Part shown: piece by piece, positions 1 to 9,083 of the stretch
Layout: the number at the start of each line of letters is the position of its first letter
How positions within the stretch are numbered: the stretch's first letter is position 1
Virus record (IMG/VR): IMGVR_UViG_3300008339_000217
Coordinates: 1-36,072 of that record
Direction: 5' to 3' (one strand)
From: a virus
DNA length: 36,072 bases
The notes under the pieces: model-generated
What the model was told of the DNA's origin: nothing
The model's input: only the letters and a program-made list of their open reading frames with translations
Databases searched by the model: none
Made by a program: the position numbers and the translations under genes

Positions 1-3000
1 GAGTCGCATATAGCGAATGTTATTCCAAGCAAAAGTTACTTAACAATGTTTAAACGATCTGAGCCAGAATCAGATAATGTTTGGCTAGATAGACACGTTT
101 ATAGCGAAATAAGAGGTTCACTTACTGCAAACTCACAGCCTAGCATTGACGGCTCTGGTTTTTATTCTGAAACATTAACTGACACTGCTACGGATTTTTT
201 AAATGATATAAGCTATGACGATTTCATAGAAATAACAAGTGGTCAAAATAAGGGCCAATCAAGAAATATTAGGTCCATATTAAGCTCAAGTCAAATAGGC
301 ACAAGAAACTCTACGCCTAGAACTCTAATGGATTACACTGCTGGAGATGAGTATAGTGCAGTTAAAGGTCTAGAACTTTCATCCGAAGATAATATCGTAA
401 TGATACTAGACAATGATCCTATAGCTAAAACCATAGATATGCCACTCTCAAGAACTGGTCAGATCAATAGCGGTTCGCAGCTTTCAAATTTCATACCTAC
501 TAGCATAGCATTCTCTGCAGATGACATAGATAACGAGTCTGGTATTGATTTCGGTAAAGCAGATATCTGGGGCACTTTGCCATCTCAGGGGAGCACTAAC
601 TTTAACGACTACAATATATGGTTTAGAGCTAGAAACTGGTATTATGATAATGGCGCAGCCATGATAATAAGAGCTAGCGACTATGGTCCAATAGGCGAAC
701 AATATACTTTTGGAATCGACTACCCTAGTACTGCCGATAGCGAGAGCACGCTTGTGCAATCTACAATTCCAGGCGTAACTTCTTTTAGATATGTATTTGG
801 TTCAAACAGCGCAATAAATACAGACATCTCTCCAGGAGACCAGTTCACACTGACAGACTTAGGCTCTAGCATACTTAGGTTAAAATTTCCTACTACTGCT
901 AGTGTTAATTCTATAAATATAGGTGATGTCATATCTATAGGTGAAACAAGCGGATTTTCAACAGCAAATTGCGGAACTTTCAGCATTCTTCAAAAGGATG
1001 ATATCGCTAAAACACTAGATTTTTATAGCATAGACGGAGTAGCAACAGCAGTAGGTTCAGCTTCAGTTCAAGAGATAGTATGCGTTGCAGACTCTAGTGG
1101 AAGTCTAAATGGAAGCTATTTTATAGTTAGCGCAGCAAATGGCGATACGGTTAAATTCTGGTATGACAATAACAACAGCGGTACACTAGAGCCTGCTTCA
1201 ATAGCTACAACTAGAAGCTGGGAGATCGACATCCTTAACGATGACACAGATATAGATGTCGCCACAAAAACTGCCATCATAATGGCAGGAGACCCAGCCT
1301 TTGCTTCTGTGACAAATGCCTCTGGAACTTCTGCCACCATATCTATAGTAGATGCAGTCAATGGCCCAGTTACTGCAGGCCAAGACGGAGTAGTGCCTAC
1401 AGGTTTTACATTTTTACTAGATATAGCTGGAGTTGCTGACAGCTATGAAACTATAAATCTAGTAAATAAGCTAGAAATTTTCTCTATAAAACAGAATACT
1501 ATTGCAGACATAGTTGCTAAAATAAATACAAATCCTATGCTTGAAGCAGTAGAGCACACATCTGGCACATTGATTAAGGCCACTAGAGATATAACTGGCG
1601 TCGCTATCAATGAAGTAGCCTACTATCATAATCCTAATCCTTCTAGCAATTATCATGATTTTATATCTTTCTGGGACTCAAAGAACTGGATATCAAGTTT
1701 TCAAAATGCTAATCCTAATTTTCAACTTAAAAAACCACTAGTTCTAGTAGGCGTAACGCCACTATACGAGCTAGATACTGCAATAAATCTAGATGGAACT
1801 ACTGGTGAAAAATTTAAACTTATACCATCAACTCTAGATAATCTAGCACATCATATGACACATAGAGCGCTTTCACAGCTAAATATAGTGTCTAGAGTTT
1901 CTGTTGCCAATGACAGCAGTTCAATACAGATAAAATCACAGCAGCTTGGATCTAGTGGAGCTATAGAAATAGTGGGTGGTAGTGCAAATAACGCAAAATT
2001 TAAATTAATAGGAAGCTCTCAGATAGTTGAAGATTCTGATAATTTCTTGCAGTTTAAAATACCAGCTTCGCCAAATACACTTCAGCCAGGACACCATGTT
2101 CAACTTGAAAATGACTATGGGGTTGAGCGCATAAGCAGACTAGGTCAAAATGACAGTATAGATGTTGTTAAGAAGAATGACAGCACTTGCGAGTACATGT
2201 ATAATTCTAAGAATACTAATTTTAATCAGTATACTAAGATAAATATAGTAGATGCTCACTCGCTAGATCCAATTAGCTATCCTACTCCTGGAATTGTCTG
2301 GCGATGGACTCATGATGATTCAGGTTCATATCTCATATTGTCAGATACAGACGAAGGATCCGTAGACTACAATCCGCAAATGCGAAATGCAATAGGTGCA
2401 TTAACATCAAATAGCGAAATTCATCAAGAAGTAACTCAGGCTGGAGACTCTGATGACAATCTAGTTTTCAGAGTAACTTCTTCTGGAGTACCTGATCATG
2501 CAGATTATCTTAGATTTATAAACAGTGCTGATTCTAGCTGGATCGCATGGTTTTCTGTAGACGGTAATCTAACGCCTCCTGTTATGCTGATAGGCGGAAC
2601 CCCATCTGTGCAGACAGTTGGTTGTCAGCCAGATGTAGCAAACTCACTTAATGCTTCTTACTTTATATTACAAACTCCAAACGGAGATACTGTTAAATTC
2701 TGGTATGACAATAATAACGCCGGAGCAACAGAGCCAGCAGTAGGTACTACTACTAGGTCGGTAGAGATTAACATAGACACAGATGACGACGTAAATGAAG
2801 TAGCCGTTAAAACAGCAGCAGCAATAGACAGCGATCTAGCTTTTGCTAGCGCGGCAGTGACACCTGGAGGAATTATTACCGGGTCTCCTACTGTTCATGA
2901 TATCGATTGTGAGCCAGACATAGCTAATTCACTAGATGGTTCTTACTTTACACTTAATGCTGGAAACGGCGACGTGGTTAAATTCTGGTATGATAACAAT

Positions 3001-6000
3001 GATGCTGGCACAACTGAGCCTGGTTTAGGCATACCAGGATCACCGTCTATACAGCTTATCGAATGTCAGCCAGATGTATCTAATTCACTGGATACTTCTT
3101 ATTTTGTACTAGAAGCTGGTAACGGAGATACAGTTAAATTCTGGTATGACAATAATAATGCCGGAGCAGCTGAACCAGCAGTAGGTACTACTACTAGATC
3201 GCTAGAGATTAATATAGACACGAACGATGATGTGAATCAGGTTGCTGCTAAAACAGCTAATGCGATCGATAATGATTCAGCTTTTGCTAGTGCAATAGTA
3301 ACACCAGGCGTAATAATGCCAGGATCTGGGGTGCCTTCTATACAAAGAATTCAGCTGCAACCAGATATCTCCAACTCACTTAATGGTTCTTATTTTGTAC
3401 TAGAAGCTGGTAACGGAGATACTGTTAAATTCTGGTATGACAATAATAACAGCGGAACAGCTGAGCCTGCAGTAGGAACCACTACTAGGTCAGTAGAGAT
3501 CAATTCCATATCTACAAATGATGATTCTGATGCAGTAGCTACACATACAGCTACAGCAATATCATCTGATATAGCTTTTGCAAGTGTGCTAATAACGCCT
3601 GAAATTTCTAATACAGGGTTCGTTGCGCAACTTAATTCCTCTAATCAATCTTTAGCAGATGCTTTTGGTAACTCAGTAGCTATCAGCGGAGACTACGCAG
3701 TGGTAGGAGCACCTCAAGATGACGGCTCTACTGACACTATCACTACTGCTGGTGAAGCTTATATTTTTAAAAGAAATCAAGGTGGAGCAAACAACTGGGG
3801 TTTAATAAAGACACTTAATTCACCCAATGAGGACACAGATGACGCATTCGGCTATTCAGTCGCTATAGATGGTGACTATATAGTAGTAGGTGCATATGGC
3901 GATGAAGGTTCTACTGGTACTATTGGTACTGGTGAAGCCTATGTCTATAAAAAAGATCAGGGTGGAGCCGATAACTGGGGCTTAATTAAGACACTTAATT
4001 CCGACAATGAAGATGATGGAGACACATTTGGTAACTCAGTAGCTATAGACGGTAATTATATAGTAGTAGGGGCTAGAACAGATCATGGTACTGCTGATGC
4101 TATTGGTAGTGCTGGTGAAGCCTATGTCTACAAAAAAGATCAGGGTGGTGTTGATAACTGGGGCTTAATTAAGATACTTAATTCCGACAATGAAGATACT
4201 GGAGATCAATTTGGTTGGTCAGTAGCTATTAGTGGTGATTACATAGCAGTAGGGGCATTCGTTGATGACGGATCCATAGACGCTATTATTGACGCTGGTG
4301 AAGTTTATGTCTTCAAAAAAGATCAGGGTGGTGTTGATAACTGGGGCTTAATTAAGATACTTAATTCCGACAATGAAGATACTGCAGATCAATTTGGTTA
4401 TTCAGTAGCTATTAGTGGTGACTATATAGTAGTAGGTGCATATGGCGATGACGGATCTACTGATGCTATAAGTAGCGCTGGTGAAGCCTATGTATTTTAT
4501 AAAGATCAAGGCGGAACTGACAATTGGGGTTTAATTAAGACGCTTAATTCTTCCAATGAAGATGCAAATGATTATTTTGGCTGGTCAGTAGCTATTAGCG
4601 GTAACTATATAGTAGTAGGTGCACCTTTCGATAGAGGTATTGCTGATGGCGTTAGTAGCGCTGGTGAGGCTTACTTATTCTATAAAAATCAAGGCGGGAC
4701 TGATAACTGGGGTTTCTTAAAACAACTTAACTCACCTAATGAGAACGGAGATAGATTTGGAAGTCAAGTGGCTGTAGACGGCGACAATATAGTGGTTGGA
4801 GCATCTTCTGATGACGGCTCTACTGAAACTTTAAATGACGCTGGTGAAGCATATATATATAGTATCAATCTTGCAACTCCAACTCCAGCGTCTATAGATT
4901 TAGCAAATGCTGACTCTGGACCGGTAGCGATTGGCACTGACGGTACTCCTGCTACTAATTTTACATTTAGTGTGGTTTTGACTGGAACACCTGACGGTCT
5001 AAGTCCTGCGACAATAACAGTGACTAATTCTGCTGATGGTCCAGTTAATGCTGGAGTTGACGGCACTACACCTACGAATTTTATTTTGTCAATAGATACT
5101 ATTGGCGTAGCGGGTGTTCCTGCTGTTCCTTCCGATAGATCAGTAGAGATTAATGTAGATACAGATGACGATGTTCTAGCAGTAGCTACTAAAACAGCTG
5201 ATGCGATCGATAATGATTCAGCTTTTGCTAGTGCAACAGTGACAACCACGACGGTTCCTGGCAATATCGCTATACAGACAATAGGCTGTCAACCAGACGT
5301 CTCTAACTCACTTAATGGTTCTTATTTTGTACTAGAAGCTGGTAACGGAGATACTGTTAAATTCTGGTATGACAACAATAACAGCGGAACAGTTGAACCT
5401 GCGGTAGGAACCACTACTAGGTCGCGAGAGATTAATATAAGCACCAATGATGATTTTGAAGAAGTGGCTACTAAGACGGCGAATATTATTGACAATGATT
5501 CAGCTTTTGCTAGCGCAATAGTAACAACTACAACTGCACCAGTAATAACCCCTGGCTCTTATATTAAAGCAGCAGCTACTCCTAGCGGTTACAATTGTAT
5601 ATATACAAAAATATCAGGCGATTACATGTTCGCTGTCGGATCTAATGGCCTGCTATCATCAGTTTTCATACATAAGAAAAATCAAGGTGGATTAAATAAC
5701 TGGGGACTAATCAAGACGCTGCCTTTTAGCGGATTCAATAGTATTATTATTGATGCAGATGGAGACTATCTAGTCGTCGGTGCTTTTGAGGACGGCGGTT
5801 CTACTAATGCTATCAGTGCTGCTGGTGAAGCCTACGTCTACAAAAAAGATCAGGGCGGAATTGATAACTGGGGACTTACTGCTACACTTAATTCACCAGA
5901 TGAAGACTTGTACGATCGATTTGGTACCTATGTTGCAATAAGCGGAAACTATATCGCGGTACATGCTGCAGGTGACGATGGTTTTACTGATACAGTCAAT

Positions 6001-9000
6001 GATGCTGGCGAAGTATATATATTTAAGAAAGATACGGGACTAGAGAGCTGGAGCTTAATCAAGAGTTTTACTCCTGGATTTGAGGTTGCTGGCAACAATA
6101 GTGGCGCGCCTTTACATTTAAGTGGTGATTATTTAGTATTAAAGCCATCTAACTTATCTTCAATTATTAATTCAACTATTATTGTGTATAAGAAAGACCA
6201 GGGCGGAGTTGATAACTGGGGATTAGTCAAAACTATCACTGCTCCAAATTTTTCTACTTGGCCACCAAATGGTAATTTTGGCTATTCAGTAAATATTAGT
6301 GGCGACTATATCATAGCACTTGAAACTCCATATGAATATCTGCATATTTTTAAGAAAAATTACGGCGGAACTGAAAATTGGGGCTTGATTAAAACGTTAA
6401 CATCGCCTAACCCAGATGCCGGCGATTTATTTGGCTGGTCAGCCGCTATCAGTGGCAACTACATAATAGTAGGCGCATATAGTGATGATGGTTCTACTGA
6501 TACAACTGTTGACGCTGGTGAAGCGTATGTATTCTATAAAGATCAAGGCGGAGTTGATAACTGGGGATTACTTTCTACATTAAATAACCCTTTTGAAAAC
6601 GTTGGAACCAGTTTTGGCTCCGGTGTTTCCATTTCTAGTAATTTTATAGCAACGACTGGCGCAGACGGCGGTAATGCTAAAGCTTACATATTTAATACTG
6701 CTGGCTCTGGCAGTGGAACAACTGTTAATTCTGCTACTATAACTGTAACCAATGCACAAGTTGGTTTAATAACTGCTGGAGTAGACGGTGCTGGTGCTGA
6801 TGCTACTGGTTTTAACTTTTCTCTGATTTCTCCTGGAACAGGCGAGACTATAAGCGGCGCAACTATAACTGTAAATAATGCAGACAATGGTTTAGTAGCT
6901 GCAGGTGCTGACGGTACTCCATCTACGAATTTTAATTTTAGTGTAGTAACTGCTGGTTCTGATGATGGTTTTGCTCTAGCTTCTATAACAGCAACTAGCT
7001 CGCAAAATGGCCCGATAACTGCAGGCTCAAATGGATCGCCTTCACCTGGATTTATATTTGGTGTGACGACTAATGGCGTAGCTGATGCTACTGTGCCTAT
7101 ATCTGCAGATAATATTGTTAGAGTAGACGTATTAAGTACAGATACACCTAATCAGATAATAGCCAAACTAGGCATAGCACTCTCTATTAATGGTATATCT
7201 AGTGACTTTAGCATAGGTCAAACTCCTGGAGCTACACTTTCTCAGGTAACCGAGGGCAGCTTATTAACATTATTTTCTGAAAGTGGTATAGCAGTAGACG
7301 GCTGGAGTACAGGTAATTTCTGTAAAAATACTGGCTCTAATGTGATTGGTGGACTTCCTATAGTGGCAGTAAATCAATCTGCCAAATATCTAGACGTAGA
7401 AAATCCAGATGGAAAAGCTATGTCTGCTACAGAGATAGGTGGAAACGAGATTATAATATCTGCAGCACCTGCACTAGAATGGCATCTAGCACACTCAGCG
7501 CCTAATAAGATTCAGTCTATAGCTATAGCTTCGAATATAGCAACTGCAACTACAGAAAATCCTCATGGTCTAGACGTTGGCGATATTTTTACAGCCATAG
7601 ATATTCCAAGCAGTGCGAGTCCAAATACTGGAATAGTTCTAAGCATAGTAGACTCAAATAAATTTACGTACGCCTCAACTAATTCAAATGCGCTAAGTAT
7701 TTCTCCTGCAGGTCTAATTCTCAAACCTGGGCAAACTAGAACTCGCTACAAGATTGAGTCACTTGGGCATAACGGTATGAATAGGCTTTCTTTGGTTGAT
7801 GGTGACTCGCCTAAATTTTTAAGTTGTGGTGCAGCAGTAGACGACTTACTGTTAGTAAGTGGATCTAGCTTTGGCTCTGCAAATAACGGTGCGTTTAGAA
7901 TACTGGCGCTAGACAACGATTCTATTGTCTATAGAAATATGCAGGCGCTAGAAAAGCTGGACACATTTGTTGCCTTTAATAATTATAGCCTAGAGCCAAC
8001 ATGGACATCTAATTCTAATATCGTAATTGGCATACCTGGAACTTTTAGTAATTTGAGTATTGGTGACTGGGTTAAGAAAACAACAGACGAAGACACACTG
8101 CTGGTTCAAGTAAGTGGATTTAATTCTTCGCTTGCTAAAGATGCTACAATAGTTACACTAAGTAGTAGCTACACTGGAGACAGCGGAAACTCTCCTTCTC
8201 ATGCACTAGATCAAAACTCAGATATAGGCAAAGGCGTTTACTTAAATAATGCATCTGATATTAGAATACTAGAAGGCGACTCAGCAAGAGTTAGTGACAA
8301 CTTATTCATTAGTGAAAATACAAGCGATAGCTGGTTTAGTCTTTCTAATTCAGGAAACTTTGATATCCAGGATCTAGGAACAGATGGCTTATCTGGTAGA
8401 CAGTATATTAGAGTAAATAATTCTAGTGGACTTTCTGAAATAGATGTTAGTGCTGGCTTAGCAAATAGTAAATTCTTAATAACTGAAAATGATGACAATA
8501 AGTTTACGTCAATAAGAGAAGTCTATCATACAGCCATAGATCCGCTAAACGAAAATAGACGTATAGTATATCTTTCTGGAGGAGATCGCGATTATAAATG
8601 GAATGAGAACAACTCTAGCTTTATATCTAGTGTAGGTAAAATTGGCTATGATAACTCGATAGTAGTTGGTATAGACGGTTATAAATACTATACAGGACTA
8701 CTCAGAAAAGTTCAAAGAATTGTAGATGGATTTGACCCTGATTCGTCCTCTTTTCCTGGCAGAAAAGCAGTTGGAAGTGCGATAGAAGTTCTTCCGCCTA
8801 TACCTGTTAAAGTATCTATATCTGTAGACATAACAACACAAGATGGTGTTAACTTAAGTGAGATAACCGACGAGATAGCTTCAGCAATAATAAGCTATGT
8901 GTCTAATCTTGGAGTAGGCGAAGACGTGATACTCTCTGACATAATTGTAAGAATTAAGAATATAGTAGGTGTTGAAGCGGTAACATTTGTTTCGCCTACA

Positions 9001-9075
9001 CCAAACAACGAAAGAATATCTATATCTGAGGGCGAAAAAGCTTTTATTCAGCCTTCTGATATTAGTATTACCTAA
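1..9075 (+). CDS. Giant baseplate J-like protein with two inserted FG-GAP beta-propellers (5' partial)
   Basis: The frame is open from base 1. The first ATG is at 46, but it has no Shine-Dalgarno sequence and the codons upstream contain no stop, so the gene probably starts outside the window. The last ~200 residues (from about YTGLLRKVQRIVDGF) look like the C-terminal part of baseplate J/Mu gp47-like proteins, the wedge component joining tail tube, baseplate and fibres. Usual J proteins are about 300-500 aa; this one exceeds 3000. From the first ATG, residues about 340-425 and 855-1185 carry five WYDNN modules, 1190-1610 a seven-blade FG-GAP propeller, 1610-1830 chimeric modules plus another WYDNN unit, 1840-2220 a second, degenerate seven-blade propeller, and 2225-2440 repeated 'G-P-V-x-A-G-x-D-G' modules. 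Residues about 2490-2560 have an HGL module and about 2660-2720 a GDW module. The J assignment rests on the C-terminus and on the adjacent gpI-like gene; the insertions are read directly. It could instead be annotated as a tail fibre or adhesin. Confidence 0.75.
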   Translation, partial: ESHIANVIPSKSYLTMFKRSEPESDNVWLDRHVYSEIRGSLTANSQPSIDGSGFYSETLTDTATDFLNDISYDDFIEITSGQNKGQSRNIRSILSSSQIGTRNSTPRTLMDYTAGDEYSAVKGLELSSEDNIVMILDNDPIAKTIDMPLSRTGQINSGSQLSNFIPTSIAFSADDIDNESGIDFGKADIWGTLPSQGSTNFNDYNIWFRARNWYYDNGAAMIIRASDYGPIGEQYTFGIDYPSTADSESTLVQSTIPGVTSFRYVFGSNSAINTDISPGDQFTLTDLGSSILRLKFPTTASVNSINIGDVISIGETSGFSTANCGTFSILQKDDIAKTLDFYSIDGVATAVGSASVQEIVCVADSSGSLNGSYFIVSAANGDTVKFWYDNNNSGTLEPASIATTRSWEIDILNDDTDIDVATKTAIIMAGDPAFASVTNASGTSATISIVDAVNGPVTAGQDGVVPTGFTFLLDIAGVADSYETINLVNKLEIFSIKQNTIADIVAKINTNPMLEAVEHTSGTLIKATRDITGVAINEVAYYHNPNPSSNYHDFISFWDSKNWISSFQNANPNFQLKKPLVLVGVTPLYELDTAINLDGTTGEKFKLIPSTLDNLAHHMTHRALSQLNIVSRVSVANDSSSIQIKSQQLGSSGAIEIVGGSANNAKFKLIGSSQIVEDSDNFLQFKIPASPNTLQPGHHVQLENDYGVERISRLGQNDSIDVVKKNDSTCEYMYNSKNTNFNQYTKINIVDAHSLDPISYPTPGIVWRWTHDDSGSYLILSDTDEGSVDYNPQMRNAIGALTSNSEIHQEVTQAGDSDDNLVFRVTSSGVPDHADYLRFINSADSSWIAWFSVDGNLTPPVMLIGGTPSVQTVGCQPDVANSLNASYFILQTPNGDTVKFWYDNNNAGATEPAVGTTTRSVEINIDTDDDVNEVAVKTAAAIDSDLAFASAAVTPGGIITGSPTVHDIDCEPDIANSLDGSYFTLNAGNGDVVKFWYDNNDAGTTEPGLGIPGSPSIQLIECQPDVSNSLDTSYFVLEAGNGDTVKFWYDNNNAGAAEPAVGTTTRSLEINIDTNDDVNQVAAKTANAIDNDSAFASAIVTPGVIMPGSGVPSIQRIQLQPDISNSLNGSYFVLEAGNGDTVKFWYDNNNSGTAEPAVGTTTRSVEINSISTNDDSDAVATHTATAISSDIAFASVLITPEISNTGFVAQLNSSNQSLADAFGNSVAISGDYAVVGAPQDDGSTDTITTAGEAYIFKRNQGGANNWGLIKTLNSPNEDTDDAFGYSVAIDGDYIVVGAYGDEGSTGTIGTGEAYVYKKDQGGADNWGLIKTLNSDNEDDGDTFGNSVAIDGNYIVVGARTDHGTADAIGSAGEAYVYKKDQGGVDNWGLIKILNSDNEDTGDQFGWSVAISGDYIAVGAFVDDGSIDAIIDAGEVYVFKKDQGGVDNWGLIKILNSDNEDTADQFGYSVAISGDYIVVGAYGDDGSTDAISSAGEAYVFYKDQGGTDNWGLIKTLNSSNEDANDYFGWSVAISGNYIVVGAPFDRGIADGVSSAGEAYLFYKNQGGTDNWGFLKQLNSPNENGDRFGSQVAVDGDNIVVGASSDDGSTETLNDAGEAYIYSINLATPTPASIDLANADSGPVAIGTDGTPATNFTFSVVLTGTPDGLSPATITVTNSADGPVNAGVDGTTPTNFILSIDTIGVAGVPAVPSDRSVEINVDTDDDVLAVATKTADAIDNDSAFASATVTTTTVPGNIAIQTIGCQPDVSNSLNGSYFVLEAGNGDTVKFWYDNNNSGTVEPAVGTTTRSREINISTNDDFEEVATKTANIIDNDSAFASAIVTTTTAPVITPGSYIKAAATPSGYNCIYTKISGDYMFAVGSNGLLSSVFIHKKNQGGLNNWGLIKTLPFSGFNSIIIDADGDYLVVGAFEDGGSTNAISAAGEAYVYKKDQGGIDNWGLTATLNSPDEDLYDRFGTYVAISGNYIAVHAAGDDGFTDTVNDAGEVYIFKKDTGLESWSLIKSFTPGFEVAGNNSGAPLHLSGDYLVLKPSNLSSIINSTIIVYKKDQGGVDNWGLVKTITAPNFSTWPPNGNFGYSVNISGDYIIALETPYEYLHIFKKNYGGTENWGLIKTLTSPNPDAGDLFGWSAAISGNYIIVGAYSDDGSTDTTVDAGEAYVFYKDQGGVDNWGLLSTLNNPFENVGTSFGSGVSISSNFIATTGADGGNAKAYIFNTAGSGSGTTVNSATITVTNAQVGLITAGVDGAGADATGFNFSLISPGTGETISGATITVNNADNGLVAAGADGTPSTNFNFSVVTAGSDDGFALASITATSSQNGPITAGSNGSPSPGFIFGVTTNGVADATVPISADNIVRVDVLSTDTPNQIIAKLGIALSINGISSDFSIGQTPGATLSQVTEGSLLTLFSESGIAVDGWSTGNFCKNTGSNVIGGLPIVAVNQSAKYLDVENPDGKAMSATEIGGNEIIISAAPALEWHLAHSAPNKIQSIAIASNIATATTENPHGLDVGDIFTAIDIPSSASPNTGIVLSIVDSNKFTYASTNSNALSISPAGLILKPGQTRTRYKIESLGHNGMNRLSLVDGDSPKFLSCGAAVDDLLLVSGSSFGSANNGAFRILALDNDSIVYRNMQALEKLDTFVAFNNYSLEPTWTSNSNIVIGIPGTFSNLSIGDWVKKTTDEDTLLVQVSGFNSSLAKDATIVTLSSSYTGDSGNSPSHALDQNSDIGKGVYLNNASDIRILEGDSARVSDNLFISENTSDSWFSLSNSGNFDIQDLGTDGLSGRQYIRVNNSSGLSEIDVSAGLANSKFLITENDDNKFTSIREVYHTAIDPLNENRRIVYLSGGDRDYKWNENNSSFISSVGKIGYDNSIVVGIDGYKYYTGLLRKVQRIVDGFDPDSSSFPGRKAVGSAIEVLPPIPVKVSISVDITTQDGVNLSEITDEIASAIISYVSNLGVGEDVILSDIIVRIKNIVGVEAVTFVSPTPNNERISISEGEKAFIQPSDISIT
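1066..1323 (+). repeat. WYDNN module, copy 1
   Basis: About 86 codons encoding a module with the pattern L-N-G-S-Y-F ... N-G-D-T-V-K-F-W-Y-D-N-N ... R-S-x-E-I-x-I ... V-A-T-K-T-A ... A-F-A-S. It is isolated from the tandem copies further downstream and is the most diverged in its second half. A related version (YYVWFN ... TAATVAQKTANAI) sits in the 1228-aa tail protein. Confidence 0.8.
2608..3600 (+). repeat. Four tandem WYDNN modules, one truncated
   Basis: Units begin at about 2608, 2893, 3049 and 3340. Three are full length (~85-95 codons); the unit at 2893-3048 keeps the first half (KFWYDNNDAG) and lacks the RSxEI ... KTANAI half, so it is a broken copy. The DNA is similar enough between units (shared runs such as gttaaattctggtatgac) to allow slippage or unequal crossing over. 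Function of the module is unknown; it is probably a small alpha/beta structural domain of tail proteins. Confidence 0.85.
3610..4875 (+). repeat. FG-GAP beta-propeller 1, seven blades of ~61 aa
   Basis: Seven successive units follow the pattern F-G-x-S-V-A-I-x-G-x-Y-I-V-V-G-A ... D-D-G-S-T-D ... A-G-E-A-Y-V-F-K-K-D-Q-G-G-x-D-N-W-G-L-I-K-T-L-N-S. FG-GAP repeats form propellers in integrin alpha chains and in bacterial surface proteins (FG-GAP_2 type), and seven is the usual closed-ring number. The segment AQLNSSNQ before blade 1 matches the KTLNSPNE strand that ends each unit, which would give the usual 'Velcro' closure with the last blade (ends GEAYIYS). Blades are highly alike in DNA. Confidence 0.9.
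4882..5268 (+). repeat. Chimeric linker modules between propeller 1 and next WYDNN unit
   Basis: Two copies of a module with the core A-x-x-G-P-V-x-x-G-x-D-G-T-x-x-T-N-F are followed by only the second half of a WYDNN module (RSVEINVDTDDD ... KTADAIDNDSAFAS). DNA of that half closely matches the unit near 3247-3300, so the piece looks copied from there and joined to a different module. Confidence 0.7.
5272..5535 (+). repeat. WYDNN module, copy 6
   Basis: This is a full module just before propeller 2. An exact 71-bp run (5305-5375) is also found at 3373-3443 in the tandem array, offset 1932 bp. That points to recent duplication or conversion of this unit within the gene. Confidence 0.85.
5560..6705 (+). 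repeat. FG-GAP beta-propeller 2, seven degenerate blades
   Basis: Seven units are recognisable by the repeated I-S-G-x-Y core and the N-W-G-L-I-K-T strand, but several have lost the GAxxDDGSTD loop (for example the blades around 6075-6200 and 6260-6390) and vary in length. The blade near 6410-6590 remains close to the consensus. The contrast with propeller 1 suggests an older or functionally diverged copy. Confidence 0.8.
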
Positions 9076-9083
9076 GGTTAAAT

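Noticed and set aside
4764-5264. 166-aa ORF on the minus strand
   Set aside because: It lies within repetitive coding DNA of the J-like gene, has no ribosome site or context, and its Ala/Val/Thr/Pro-rich composition is the reverse reading of the repeats.
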